DNA of 64,000 nt from Papaver somniferum. Taxonomy: Eukaryota > Streptophyta > Magnoliopsida > Ranunculales > Papaveraceae. Below are positions 12,651 to 23,166 of this stretch, piece after piece (position 1 is the first letter of the stretch; the number at the start of each line of letters is the position of its first letter). The stretch lies in NCBI RefSeq assembly GCF_003573695.1, contig NC_039367.1, forward strand, positions 29,226,442 to 29,290,441, given 5' to 3'. Made by a program: the position numbers and the translations under genes. A model generated the notes under the pieces. The model saw nothing but the letters and a program-made list of their open reading frames with translations, ran no database searches and was not told the origin of the DNA.

Positions 12651-13430
12651 ACAACATTCAAGGAGCATCTATGTCTTCTGAAGTTTCAGGAGAAAAACCC
12701 GTACGTACACTTGTTTATAAAGGAATACCTCAAGTGTATATTTCTCAAGTTTGGAAAAACAAAAAGTAGAGGAGTCATTTCCAAAAGCAACCACTTAACA
12801 CAAATAGGAGATCCAAGGATTCTAATGTGGGTTCTGAAACCTTCCAAGGAAAGTTGAGCTTCCTCTCAATGTCAATGACATTGATAAGATGCAAAACGGT
12901 CTACTGAGTTGTGGTACACTCTGTAATTAAGAAGAGAGTGCATTAACTCAGAAAGTAAGGCAACCTAAATTTGAGAGTTTTGTCCGGTAGAACATTCTGG
13001 AGGACGTCAGAAGATCTTTACCCCTTTTGACATGTTAAGTTTGAATATCAACATTTAATTAGATCAACATTCTAAGAGCACAAATTCCATACTAGCTTTT
13101 TAGGTAAAAAATCACATGGATCATGTTCTCGTCTGTTGTTTAGGAGTCAGATAGGCAGGTAAAACTCTACATAATATCATAACATGTGTTGATACCCACA
13201 CCGATTCATTACCTTTTAGACATACTATCAGCGATGTGATAACACCAAGTTAAAGGATGACTTACAATTAAAGGCGCACAAAAGATAATAATAATAAATA
13301 ATTTCTTAATCATTAAAACATTCCACTCAATTAGTCACATAACCATTTGAGGGTTGATGCATCTCTTCTGAGCAAGGGCTCAACTGAGGGAGATGTCAAT
13401 TTTTTATCTTCCTTTTTATGTCATGGAAAT

Positions 13431-13467
<37 letters not shown>

Positions 13468-13916
13468 ACACTCTTACGAAAAATCTCCTAGTTAGATACA
13501 TAAAATATCCCATCATAACTGCAAGGAAGAAGAAATTGCCTACATTTATTGTGCGATCCTCCCAGTTGTTAAGAAGGAGGAGTCACAAGGCAACACAATC
13601 AGGTTGTGTTGTGATGAGCATGTTGTGGCTCATCATGGATTATGAAATCTTTTTCCTTAATTCTTTGTTTGACTTTCACTATACCATATTTAATCCTGCT
13701 TGACTTTGTGGAAGAACTGTAGTTAAGAGAAGCAGTATAGTTACCTGAAATAACCACTTGCTTCGCCTTTTTGATGCCATGTCTTAACCTGTTAATGAGA
13801 GATTTATGCTCATATTTTTTTTTCTATATTTTTTATTAATACTGTAGATTCATTAGGGATTTTGTTGAATTCCGAGACAGTGCAACTGTGATGCTGAATC
13901 ACATAGGAGGTATTCT
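12651..13916. other. Degenerate interior of the Copia element; no gene seen
   Basis: This lies between the two LTR-like segments, with no recognisable polyprotein. An (AT)n microsatellite occupies about 13435-13463. The interior is far too short for a full Copia element, implying a large internal deletion. Confidence 0.4.
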
Positions 13917-14195
13917 TCATAAAAAAATTCGTTTTTTAACGAAATCCTTTTTCGTGTCACTCAACTTGAGAATGACAACACCTTTGAGAATATGATGCCA
14001 GGATTTTTGTAAATCAAGAATTCTCTTACTCTCAAGTCGTGATAAACAATTATTTGAAGAATGTCTTGTTATCCTGCAATAATGACAAGACTCTTTACTG
14101 TCGCTGGATATATGGAAAGGAATTTCCATAATGTGAATATTTTTTTTTGATTGTTTATTGCATTGTTTTAGAGCATGACCTTCCTTACCATACAA
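13917..14195 (-). pseudogene. Copia gag fragment with zinc knuckle
   Basis: The minus strand reads MYGKEGHALKQCN followed by CHYCRITRHSSNNC, a CX2CX4HX4C zinc knuckle like those near the C-terminus of Copia gag, and an upstream half-knuckle. It lies 630 bp inside the primer-binding site, on the strand predicted by it. No protease, integrase or reverse transcriptase follows. Pseudogene. Confidence 0.5.
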
Positions 14196-14682
14196 AGAAA
14201 GATTTTCCTGATATCTAACGGATTAAATTCTGCCATTCTTGAGAGGTGCATTCACCGCTTTAAGAGGTATTGGATATTTCTTGTTATTGGAGGACTGAGT
14301 ATTCAGAAGGCTCATATTCCTAACGAATCATGTGGAGAAACAAGAGAAGGGATCATTCACTTGACCACAAAGTGGTTTCAGTATATATATATATAAATAT
14401 ATATTTTTTTTCCATGTCCTCAATCTTTGAAAGTGCTTGAATAAGATCTTCTCATGATTCGTTGAGTTTCATTCTCAAGAGTTTTTCTATTTCATTAATT
14501 TCCTCTAGTATTTTTTTGAGAATATTAGTACTTCATTATTTCGATTGAAGTAGTTCATCAAGAAGATTGATTCTGCCCAGAAGATTAGAAAAAAATATCC
14601 TTCATCAGAACAAGAGTCAGCAATTATACTTATTTTTACAATAAGTTTATAGTAAGAGTTAATGATCCTTTTGTGCAGCTAT

Positions 14683-14718
14683 CTTCTGAGGCAGCATAAA
14701 GGTATGCTGCCTCAGAAG
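14683..14718. repeat. Perfect 16-bp inverted repeat with 4-bp loop
   Basis: CTTCTGAGGCAGCATA (14683-14698), loop AAGG, then TATGCTGCCTCAGAAG (14703-14718). No mismatches. It lies about 100 bp inside the Copia primer-binding site. Confidence 0.8.
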
Positions 14719-14822
14719 CATGTACAATGAATCTTTCCTTGGTAAACTACTTTGAATCATTAGTAATAGGTTAATTTGGACTGCTTATAAACACAAACTT
14801 ATTAGGTTTATGGTGTTTTCCC

Positions 14823-14834
14823 GCTATGATACCA
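14823..14834 (-). other. Copia primer-binding site (initiator tRNA-Met type)
   Basis: GCTATGATACCA on the plus strand is the reverse complement of TGGTATCATAGC. It is one change from the TGGTATCAGAGC primer-binding site used by most plant Copia elements. It fixes the element as minus-strand, with its 5' LTR to the right. Confidence 0.7.
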
Positions 14835-14837
14835 ATT

Positions 14838-17083
14838 AAAAAAGACAGGGTACCACCACCAATTTTTTCGTTTGGGAACATGTATGGACAAAACCTAAAA
14901 CAATCACAAAAAGTCAAAGCAAAGACCCTTGAATAAGATTGTATATAGAGATTTTCTATTTCTCTTCCACAATCAATATGTTTAGACTAGAAGTCCGTGT
15001 ACTTGATTGTGTATAAAATTTCTTGGACGATAACAAAAATAAATATCCAAGATCAATCTAGTCGTATCCAAATTAAAAGGATCCGAATTCAAACAAGTAT
15101 GAGAGTTGCAATCTGTCTTTCGAGATATGAATTCAACAAGAGCGAGTCTTATTTTTTATCTTAATTAATAAGGACTTAAAATATAAAGATTGATCATGTG
15201 CTACTTATGTTATTCCTATTATAAAGATAAAACAATATAATGCAACAAAAAAAACAAGACACAAGAAGTTTTGTTAACGAGGAAAACTGTACTTGTAGAA
15301 AAACCCCAAGATCTCGTCCAGCTTTGAACACTATACTGTATTAAACCGCTACAGACACTAGCCTACTATCAGACTAGAATATAATTGAGACGGAATAAAC
15401 CTCCAGGTAATTCAATTGCAGTCGTGTTATTTACCCCTCTTGAACCTCGCAATATGATGTACAATTGATTCCCCTGGACGATGTCTTTACAGCCTAATAG
15501 TTGCTTCAACCTCAGTGAAGACTTTTATTAACAATCTTTTTCTAACGAAAAAGCCTATTTTAATTTCCCTTTGGGTTTGTAAATATGTTTGCAGTAGAAA
15601 AAGTCAGAAACGTCACGAATTCGTAACACTTATGCTCGGTTAGCTAAGAAGCCTGGATTACTAACCACCTCTCAAGAGCAATCCAAACAAATCAAAAGAT
15701 AATTTAGATATCTATCTTGAGGAATCGTAAAATCTGAGACGAAGGTAACTTTGCGATTTCTATTTATCTCGTTCCTGATCTAATATTACAAAAACCTCAA
15801 AGATCACTAAGAACAAGATATGGATACACGAACTATCAGGTAAAAGATAGTTTGACCGAGATGCACGGATCCCTAGGTGAACTAGAATGTAGTAAACGAG
15901 GAACCTAGATTATAGAGGACGAATCTACCAAGCAACTAGACACAAGAGTGCGAAGGATTAAGAAATCATGTTATATAAATCTCCTTATTTATGGATTTTC
16001 AAGGCTCTAGGTAGCTCTGAATTCAAGCTAAGATAAATTGAGTCCAAGCAAATATTTTCTCAGATGAATTTCGTAATAGGAATTCATCTAAGTATGTGAA
16101 AAATACGTTTTGAAATTGCATAGAAGAATATATACTATGGTCTAGGATTCTGGAATTGGGTACAAAGAACTTACAAGCACACATGGTGTTTATTTACACT
16201 TAAGATTTAAACCATGATTCACAAGCTCAATAAATCTTGTGAAGAAAAGTTGTCATATAAGTGTTTATAGAGTTGTAACAAAGCCGAACATATTTGTAAA
16301 ACAGTTCGTGAGCTTCTGCTTAAATCAGAACTGGGTAGGTACGTATAACGGGTATGCATACCTATGGACAGTCCACAAACCCAAGCTTTAAGGGTACCCG
16401 TACTGGGTATATATACCTTGGAAGTTCGCAAACTCATATCATAAGGGTACGTGTACTGGGTATGCGTACCTCTCCCATTCTCGAATTCATATCAATAGGG
16501 TGCGTGTACCGGGTATGCATACTTATCCTGTTAGTTGACTTCAGATATTCTGAAAATTCTATATAAATAATTTTAAATATCCCCAATATCCATAGATAAT
16601 ATATATCATTACTTGGAAAATTTCCAAATGATCAACTTGAAACTAAATAGTTCATGAACAATAAATTTTTCTTAACCAAAATTGTTAAGGATCTAAGAAC
16701 ATTTAATGCTTGAATCATATTTTGAGATATTTATCAAGACAAGCTTGATTCGATATTTCTTCTTTGTAATATTAAACCTATTAAAATCATATGACATAAT
16801 CTCATAAGATAGAACGGTAAATGCCATGAGTAAATAGGATGGGTCAGTCTTCACATACATCTTTGTTGATGAAGTTCTCACAAATATCTTCATTTGTTCA
16901 TCAGTCTTCAATCTTCGAGGGTTATTCTCTGTAATGTCTGATACTCAGCTACCATACTCTAACCCTAGTCTGAGACGTAAATTTTAGTAAACTTGAAATG
17001 AAGATATATTTTGTTCATCTAACATTGATAACAAGCTTGAGATGCCAAAAATTACGATTTCGGCCGAGCAATGCTCTAACCCT
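14838..17083 (-). mobile_element. Copia 5' LTR (right LTR of minus-strand element)
   Basis: The LTR runs from the primer-binding site to about 17083, where the reverse complement reads GGTTAGAGCATTGCTCGGCC, a SIRE/Maximus-like LTR start. It shares long collinear similarity with 10848-12650 and shorter similarity with 6765-9262. 16330-16530 holds four imperfect units of about 55 bp built on GGGTACGTGTACTGGGTATG, with near-palindromic GTAC/GCATAC cores. The last 325 bp also form part of the tandem units described at 16760. Confidence 0.55.
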
Positions 17084-18494
17084 TAGCATTTCCTTGACAA
17101 CTTCAACGGGTTCATTCATGCTTTGGATCAATGCTTGTCCCCTCCACCGAGGAAGTACAAGTCGTAGTGCACCCAAGTAAGCCATAGCTAAAGAAATTAT
17201 TTTTAAGAATGTAAGTCGGGCGACGTTGACGAAAGTTAAATCTAAGTTTATCTCACTTTCTGGAGTTCTTGTTTTTAATCATATCCGTTGAATATAAAGT
17301 TTAATTCTATGATTCATGGTTATTAATTCTTTGTAATATTAAACCTACTAGAATCATATGATATAATCTCATAAGATAGAACGGTAAATGCCTTGAGTAA
17401 ATAGGATGGTTCAATCTTCACATACATCTTTGTTGATGAAGTTATCAAAAATATCTTCATTTTTTCATCAATATTCAATCTTCGAGGGTTATTCTCTGTG
17501 GTGTCTGGTACTCAGCTACCATACTCTAACCCTAGTCTGAGACGTAAATTTTAGTAGACTTTAAATGAAGATATATCTTGTTCATCTAACATTGATAACA
17601 ATCTTGAGATGCCAAAAATTACGAGTTCGGCCGAGCAATTCTCTAACCCTTAGCATTTCCTTGACAACTTCAACGGGTTCATTCATGCTTGGGATCAATG
17701 CTTGTCCCCTCCACCGAGGAAGTACAATTCGTAGTGCACCCAAGTAAGCCATAACTAAAACAATTATTTTTAAGAATGTAAGTCGGGCGACGTTGACGAA
17801 AGTTAAATCTAAGTTTATATCACTTTCTGGAGTTCTTGATCATTAATTTTAAGTGTTTTTAATCCTATCCGTTGAATATAAAGTTTAATTCTATGATTCA
17901 TGGTTATTAATTCTTTGTAATATTAAATCTACTAAAATTATATGACATAATCTCATAAGATAGAACGGTAAATGCCATGAGTAAATATGATGGGTCAGTC
18001 TTCACATACATCTTTGTTGATGAAGTTCTCACAAATATCTTCATTTGTTCATCAGTCTTCAATCTTCGAGGGTTATTCTCTGTGATGTATGATACTCAGC
18101 TACCATACTCTAACCCTAGTCTGAGACGTAAATTTTAGTAGACTTGAAATTAAGATATATTTTGTTCATCTAACATTGATAACAAGCTTCAGATGCTAAA
18201 AATTACGAGTTCGGACGAGCAATGCTCTAACCCTTGGCATTTCCTTGACAACTTCAACGGGTTCATTCATGCTTGGGATCAATGCTTGTCCCCTCCACCG
18301 AGGAAGTACAATTCGTAGTGCACCCAAGTAAGCCATAGCTAAAACAATTATTTTTAAGAATGTAAGTCGGACGACGTTGACGAAAGTTAAATCTAAGTTT
18401 ATCTAACTTTCTGGAGTTCTTAATCATTAATTTTAAGTGTTTTTAATCCTATCCGTTGAATATAAAGTTTAATTCTATGATTCGTGGTTATTAA
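16760..18494. repeat. Three tandem ~580-bp units spanning an LTR end and its flank
   Basis: The units are 16760-17326 (567 bp), 17327-17910 (584) and 17911-18494 (584), all very similar. Unit 1 lacks a 17-bp piece (GATCATTAATTTTAAGT) present in the others. Each unit contains about 325 bp of the Copia LTR start followed by about 245-260 bp of non-LTR flank. The last unit ends 24 bp before the L1 ORF1 start codon. Confidence 0.85.
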
Positions 18495-18518
18495 TTCTGT
18501 TGTTTCATTTTCTTTATC

Positions 18519-19340
18519 ATGGATTATTTTGAATCTAGGATTTACTGTGAAAGCTGTAGATTCAGATATAATTTTAATTTTTCGGATATGGATGTTTCTG
18601 GATTACCTTTTGATGGTAAAAAAGGTAATGATCCATCAGTATGTCTTCCAGATGATCTTGTTGATGAGTGCATTTATGAATGGAGATACAATCTCATAGG
18701 TAAACAAGATTTTCAGAAATTAAAGTTAGAAGATAAATAAAAAACTTGAAAGAACAATGCAAACTTAGGGGTAAATGTCTTTTAGTGTTCCCAGTTAATA
18801 ATAGTTTCCTTGATATTAAACTTGATAGTAGTGAAGAAGATAAGGATTATGTGTGGAAAGAGAGATCATGCAACGAGCATGATGAAATTGGAGGGTTCGA
18901 GATTGAGAACCAAATTTCTAACCAGAGAATCAAAAGATATCTACTACATTTATGCGTGTAAGATTTTCGGGTATGAGTTTAGAGTACTCGGATGAGAAGG
19001 TGGTTATGGACGTTAGGAAAGGAATATGAAATCATATTCAGGTTGATGATGCAACGTTGAAAAAAGTATTTGAGCTCTATGCTAATATGTTGGTGGAAAT
19101 GGACTTTGCAAACCCCATAATCATATTCAGGTTGATGATGCAACGTTGAAGAAAGTATTTGAGCTCTATGCTAATATGTTGGTGGAAATGGACTTTGCAA
19201 ACCCCATTCCTGATAAGATTTGGATAAAATCTAAGTTGAGAAATTGTTATCTACTTCCAAAATTTTGTAACAATTGTCGAATTATGGGGCATACCGTTTC
19301 TGAATGGAGGGATATAAGAAAATTTTAGAAGAGTGCTAAA
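18519..19340 (+). pseudogene. L1 LINE ORF1 (DUF4283-type gag-like protein), decayed
   Basis: The ATG at 18519 opens MDYFESRIYCESCRFRYNFN. Then LPDDLVDECIYEWRYNLIGK, a KEQCKLRGKCLLVFPV-type segment, VWKERSCN and FANPIPDKIWIKSKL follow in shifting frames. This order is that of the DUF4283 domain in plant L1 ORF1 / gag-like proteins. A CX2CX4H knuckle follows (FCNNCRIMGHTVSEW), whose last Cys is Trp. An 89-bp tandem duplication (19031-19119, repeated at 19120-19208) shifts the frame. No ORF2 endonuclease or reverse transcriptase follows before 20504. A GAA microsatellite lies at about 19384. Confidence 0.65.
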
Positions 19341-20503
19341 TAGGTGGAAGGTATTGTTGATTCTGATATGGTTTATGCTAGAACAAGAAGAAGAAGAAGA
19401 AGAAAAAATAAAATCAATAGAGTAGTGATGAATTTTTGGAGGAACGTGAAATTCGTTTATAGCATGTGCAAAGTGAGGTTATGGTGGGTAAGAAAATAGA
19501 AAAGGACTTTGTTGTGGATAATGGCTGAATAAGTGAAGAAATATCTTCAATTAAGACGACATGAACTTTTCTCATTTGTGTCGCTTCCCTTGATCCCTTC
19601 TCGCGTCGATACTCAACAATTTCATGGTCTAGAAGATGGAGAAGAAGTTGTACATCTCAGTTAGCTTCTTTTGATGCCGTGATAATTAGCTCTAAGTCGT
19701 CTCCATCTGAACGAGTTCTTGGATCAATTAGATTTCTGAACGGCTATTTGAACAAAAAATTGAAAAGTTTGTCGGAAATTCTAGATGATCCTAAAAAGAT
19801 TTCAGGAGCCATCCTCATGGAGTCTATATCCACAGTGATACTGAGATTTCATTCGTAAAAAAATAATCCACAAATTGTGTTTGATAATTTTGTAGATGAT
19901 CATAAACACCTTAACATAGAGCAAGTTTATTGGTAATGTTTTTCTCCTTTTCTTATGATTCTGAGTGGTTCGTAATTTCCCATTTTTATGGCAGTATTCT
20001 CTCAAATTGAATCATCTTTCGTCGAAGTTCTTGTGATTCCATGTTTTCTCTTTATTTCCCTTACTAAACTACCTTTAATTTGGATTATAAGCTCTTTTTC
20101 AGCGGTAATCACTTGCACATAACTTGTGTTTTCTTCTTAATATGTAATCAATCTTTGCTCATGAAAAATAAAAATAATTATTTCCAAAGCTTCCAAATTC
20201 GAATAGGTTCCTGTGCCTGGTCAGAAACTATTGTGCTCGCGCAGTCCAACAAAGAGACGAAGTAGTGGTGCCTACATCTTTGAATTTCAGGAGTCGGGAT
20301 CCGACGCATCCAGCAGAGCGAAGCAAGGTTCCATTCTTTTCGGCGACATCATTCCGCATTATCGGCGAGTGATGTTCCACAATCCCATTCAAGGGTCGGG
20401 AGGGTCTCTTAACGCCATCTTTTTTCTTCTCGTCAGAGTTATTTCACAAAGACTTTCCATGGGAAGGAAGAAGGGGGAACACACTCGACGATTTGTGAGT
20501 GGA
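19341..20503. other. Probable LINE remnant and unassigned DNA
   Basis: The plus strand continues with short Lys/Arg-rich open stretches that could be the tail of LINE ORF1, but nothing is assignable. 20213-20503 is a more GC-rich open stretch whose frame runs across the target site of the next element, so I do not call it a gene. Confidence 0.3.
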
Positions 20504-20879
20504 GATAAAAAAACATCGTTTAATTGGGGCCCCAAAAAACAATTAGCCAAAAATCATAACGGGGTTCCAAAATTTAGTGAAATGTCTATTTTGCCCGTTC
20601 CTAATAATGAAAATTAAAAACCTATTAATCCTTAACCCTATGCCCCAATTCATTTTCATTTCTAAACCCAAAAAAAAAATCAATTCCATCTTCTTTCTCG
20701 CCCCTCCATCACGACTCCATTAACGATTCCAAGATTTTTTTTCTTCACCCGATTAGAATGTTTTTTTTTCTTCACCCGATTAGAAAGTAAGTGAACTAAA
20801 ACTTACTGATCTCCTTCCTATTTGCGTTTGATTTGATGTTTTGTTTGTAAAACTCGGTTTTTAACTGAAAAATAGCAGT

Positions 20880-21450
20880 TACAAAATAAGAATCGTCAAC
20901 CTCGATAGTTATATACCCTAACGATTTTTCATATGCATGTTATTTGTATGAAAAATCGTTGAAGTCTAAGGTGTAGGAGATAACGACCCATTTTTCTGGG
21001 TTTTAAGATTTTCCACCCTAGAATAGAGTCGTCAATGTATTATAGAACCAATTGACGATCCTACTCTTACGACTCCTCTTTATACAGTAACGACTATATA
21101 TGACCAAAAACTACCTCTTTGTCTAAAAAATGGAAGGATCGTCATCTTAATTCAGTAGAATCGTCATTGTGTATTTAAGAATCGTCACCAGTATAACAAT
21201 GAGTCGTCATTTGGTATGTTAGGGTCATTAGCGGTTAAGATTTCTTGATGACGACCCTTATTGCAGAGTCGTTTATGTATAAAGAAAAAATGGTAACGAC
21301 TCTTTTGTTAGAGTCGTTATGCTATAAAATAATACCTTGACGATTTTTCATAACCTGCAAAAGTTGCAGTTTTGAGTCGTCAACCTTTGTGACAATACAT
21401 TGACGACATTACAGAGTCGGCATGGAATAGACCCCCGACATTGACGACTC
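20880..21450. repeat. Dense array of GAGTCGTCA-type motifs
   Basis: About fifteen occurrences of TCGTCA / GACGAC / GAGTCGTT cores in both orientations (for example GAGTCGTCAATG, AACGACTCTTTTGTTAGAGT, GATGACGACCC) are separated by AT-rich spacers. Confidence 0.7.
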
Positions 21451-21692
21451 TTTCTCTGAGTTGTGACATGATGTCCATGATTCGACCACTTAAAGCACCA
21501 TCTAGACAATTTCCCTCTAAAACCTCTTCTTCTTCTCAACTCACAAAAAGTACACAAACTTAACTTAACCAATTATTTAACACTAATTATTTAGGGAAAG
21601 TTTAGCCATTTAAAAAAATTGGATAAGGAGTAACTAAATTTAGGTTTTGATGATCTTTTTTGTCCTGTAGTGTGAGGCTTCTAATTGTTTTT

Positions 21693-22841
21693 GGGTTTTT
21701 GAGTTTACCCCCTACATAAATTAGTAATCTGGCTTTGCCCCCTAAATTACTAATAGTATCATCTTTCCCCCCTAAAACCAAATTTTGGACTGAAATACCC
21801 TTAATATTTGGTAAACCCCATTAGATCTTCAATTATCCAGTAACATTACATCTGGACTTTTTCTCTTTCGCATCTCTGTACCAACAACAAAATGTGCTCA
21901 ACTTGATTAAATTTAGCCTCTTCTCGATCTTAACATTTGCCTGGGTTCATATGCGTAACTATTTGAACTTTGAACAAACCGTGATTATCCCGCCTTTGGG
22001 AATCCAATAACAAAAAAAAACACAAGGCATAATAGATCTAACTATCTAACAGCACTCGTTTCCGAAGGATTATTATCGGAAAGAGCAGAAGAGAGGCCAT
22101 ACCTTGCATGTGTGCATCTTTATTGGCCTTTCTTACTATCATGTATACCACATTTCTCATCAATTAAGTGTCTCATTATTAACCCTTGTAGCTTTAATGG
22201 AAGCTTCTGCTCTAAAGCTATCATATAATTCCATAAACTGAAAATGTGTCATTTGTCAAAATATTTTTAAAACACGGTTTTAATGGACGAATTAGTATGG
22301 ATGAAATGGACACAAAATTTTTTTTAGCAAGAATGAAACTGGATTCATCTTGTCTTAAACTTAAAAAAGAACAGGGATGAAACTGGATACATCCTGATAT
22401 AAATTAAAAATAAGAAAAAGTATTTGAAAATGGGTAGGATAAAACTGTTTACATCCTAGCTATTTTTACATTCTTGTCCATTTAAAGAGTATCAAAATTT
22501 ATATATTTTTTTCACGCAAAAATTGTTGATTTTGGTCTTTTAAACCAATTTTATGTTCCATAAACCACTAATGAACAGGCTTTCCGATCTTCAATGAATA
22601 TTATATAATTGCTAATATCTTGGTCAGTTGAGATAATCATGCCAAACTAGTTTTAAACAACCTCCCAAAATGCATTAGCAAGTACGATGGTCGAAGAAAC
22701 ATATGGGAACTACAAAGAATAATTTAACTGGTAGGGGTATTTCAGTCAAGAAATAAAATTTAGGGGGGGAGTTGATACTATTTACAAACTAGGGGGTAAA
22801 GATAGATCACTAATTTTTTTAGGGGGAAAACACAAAACCCC
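21693..22841. mobile_element. Nested MULE-like MITE with long terminal inverted repeats
   Basis: Terminal inverted repeats of about 120 bp are rich in CCCCCTA blocks: left starts GGGTTTTTGAGTTTACCCCC, right reversed starts GGGGTTTTGTGTTTTCCCCC. Both arms continue through TAGTATCA and CCCCCCTAAA to GACTGAAATACCC. The 9-bp target duplication ATTGTTTTT is at 21684-21692 and 22842-22850. 1149 bp, no coding. Confidence 0.8.
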
Positions 22842-23166
22842 ATTGTTTTTTGGGCCCAATTAAACGAGGATAAAAAAATGACTACCTTGCCTTCTATACT
22901 TGGAAATTTAGAATACGATGTAAATGAAGTGTAAGTTCCAAATGAAGTTGGAATTATAGAGGAGTAAATAACCATTCCTTGCCTTTCATAGAACTCGTCA
23001 GTCACTTGAAATCTCTACTTCAAAAATCAGCCACACTACACAACTTTTCCTTCAAAACCCTAGGTTATTTCTTCTTCGCCGTCGATCGGAAATCGAGAGT
23101 TCTGAGTTTCCCAGATTTTTAACATTTTATGTATCGAGAGTTCTGAGTTCTGTAGATTTTCTGTAA

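Larger units (their letters stand above)
20514..22868. mobile_element. MULE-like non-autonomous element with GAGTCGTCA motifs
   Basis: The left end reads CATCGTTTAATTGGGGCCCC then AAAAAACAATTAG. The right end, reversed, reads CTCGTTTAATTGGGCCCAAA then AAACAAT. With the nested MITE removed, similarity continues inward for about 70 bp. Both ends are bordered by GATAAAAAAA (20504-20513 and 22869-22878), a 10-bp target duplication that suits Mutator-like elements. No transposase is present. Without the insertion it is about 1.2 kb. Confidence 0.7.

Noticed and set aside
13347..13703. 118-codon frame with a (YI)n run
   Set aside because: The run is an AT microsatellite; flanking residues show no domain.
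16998..17180. 60-codon frame repeated at 17565-17747
   Set aside because: It falls in the tandem LTR/flank units; the third unit breaks it and no protein family fits.
16760..18494. CRISPR-like or satellite array
   Set aside because: Only three long units, without short repeats and unique spacers; explained by LTR/flank triplication.
20213..20617. Open frame of 134 codons, plus strand
   Set aside because: It runs across the 10-bp target duplication and into the terminal repeat of a MULE-like element, so it is a chance fusion; no family recognised.
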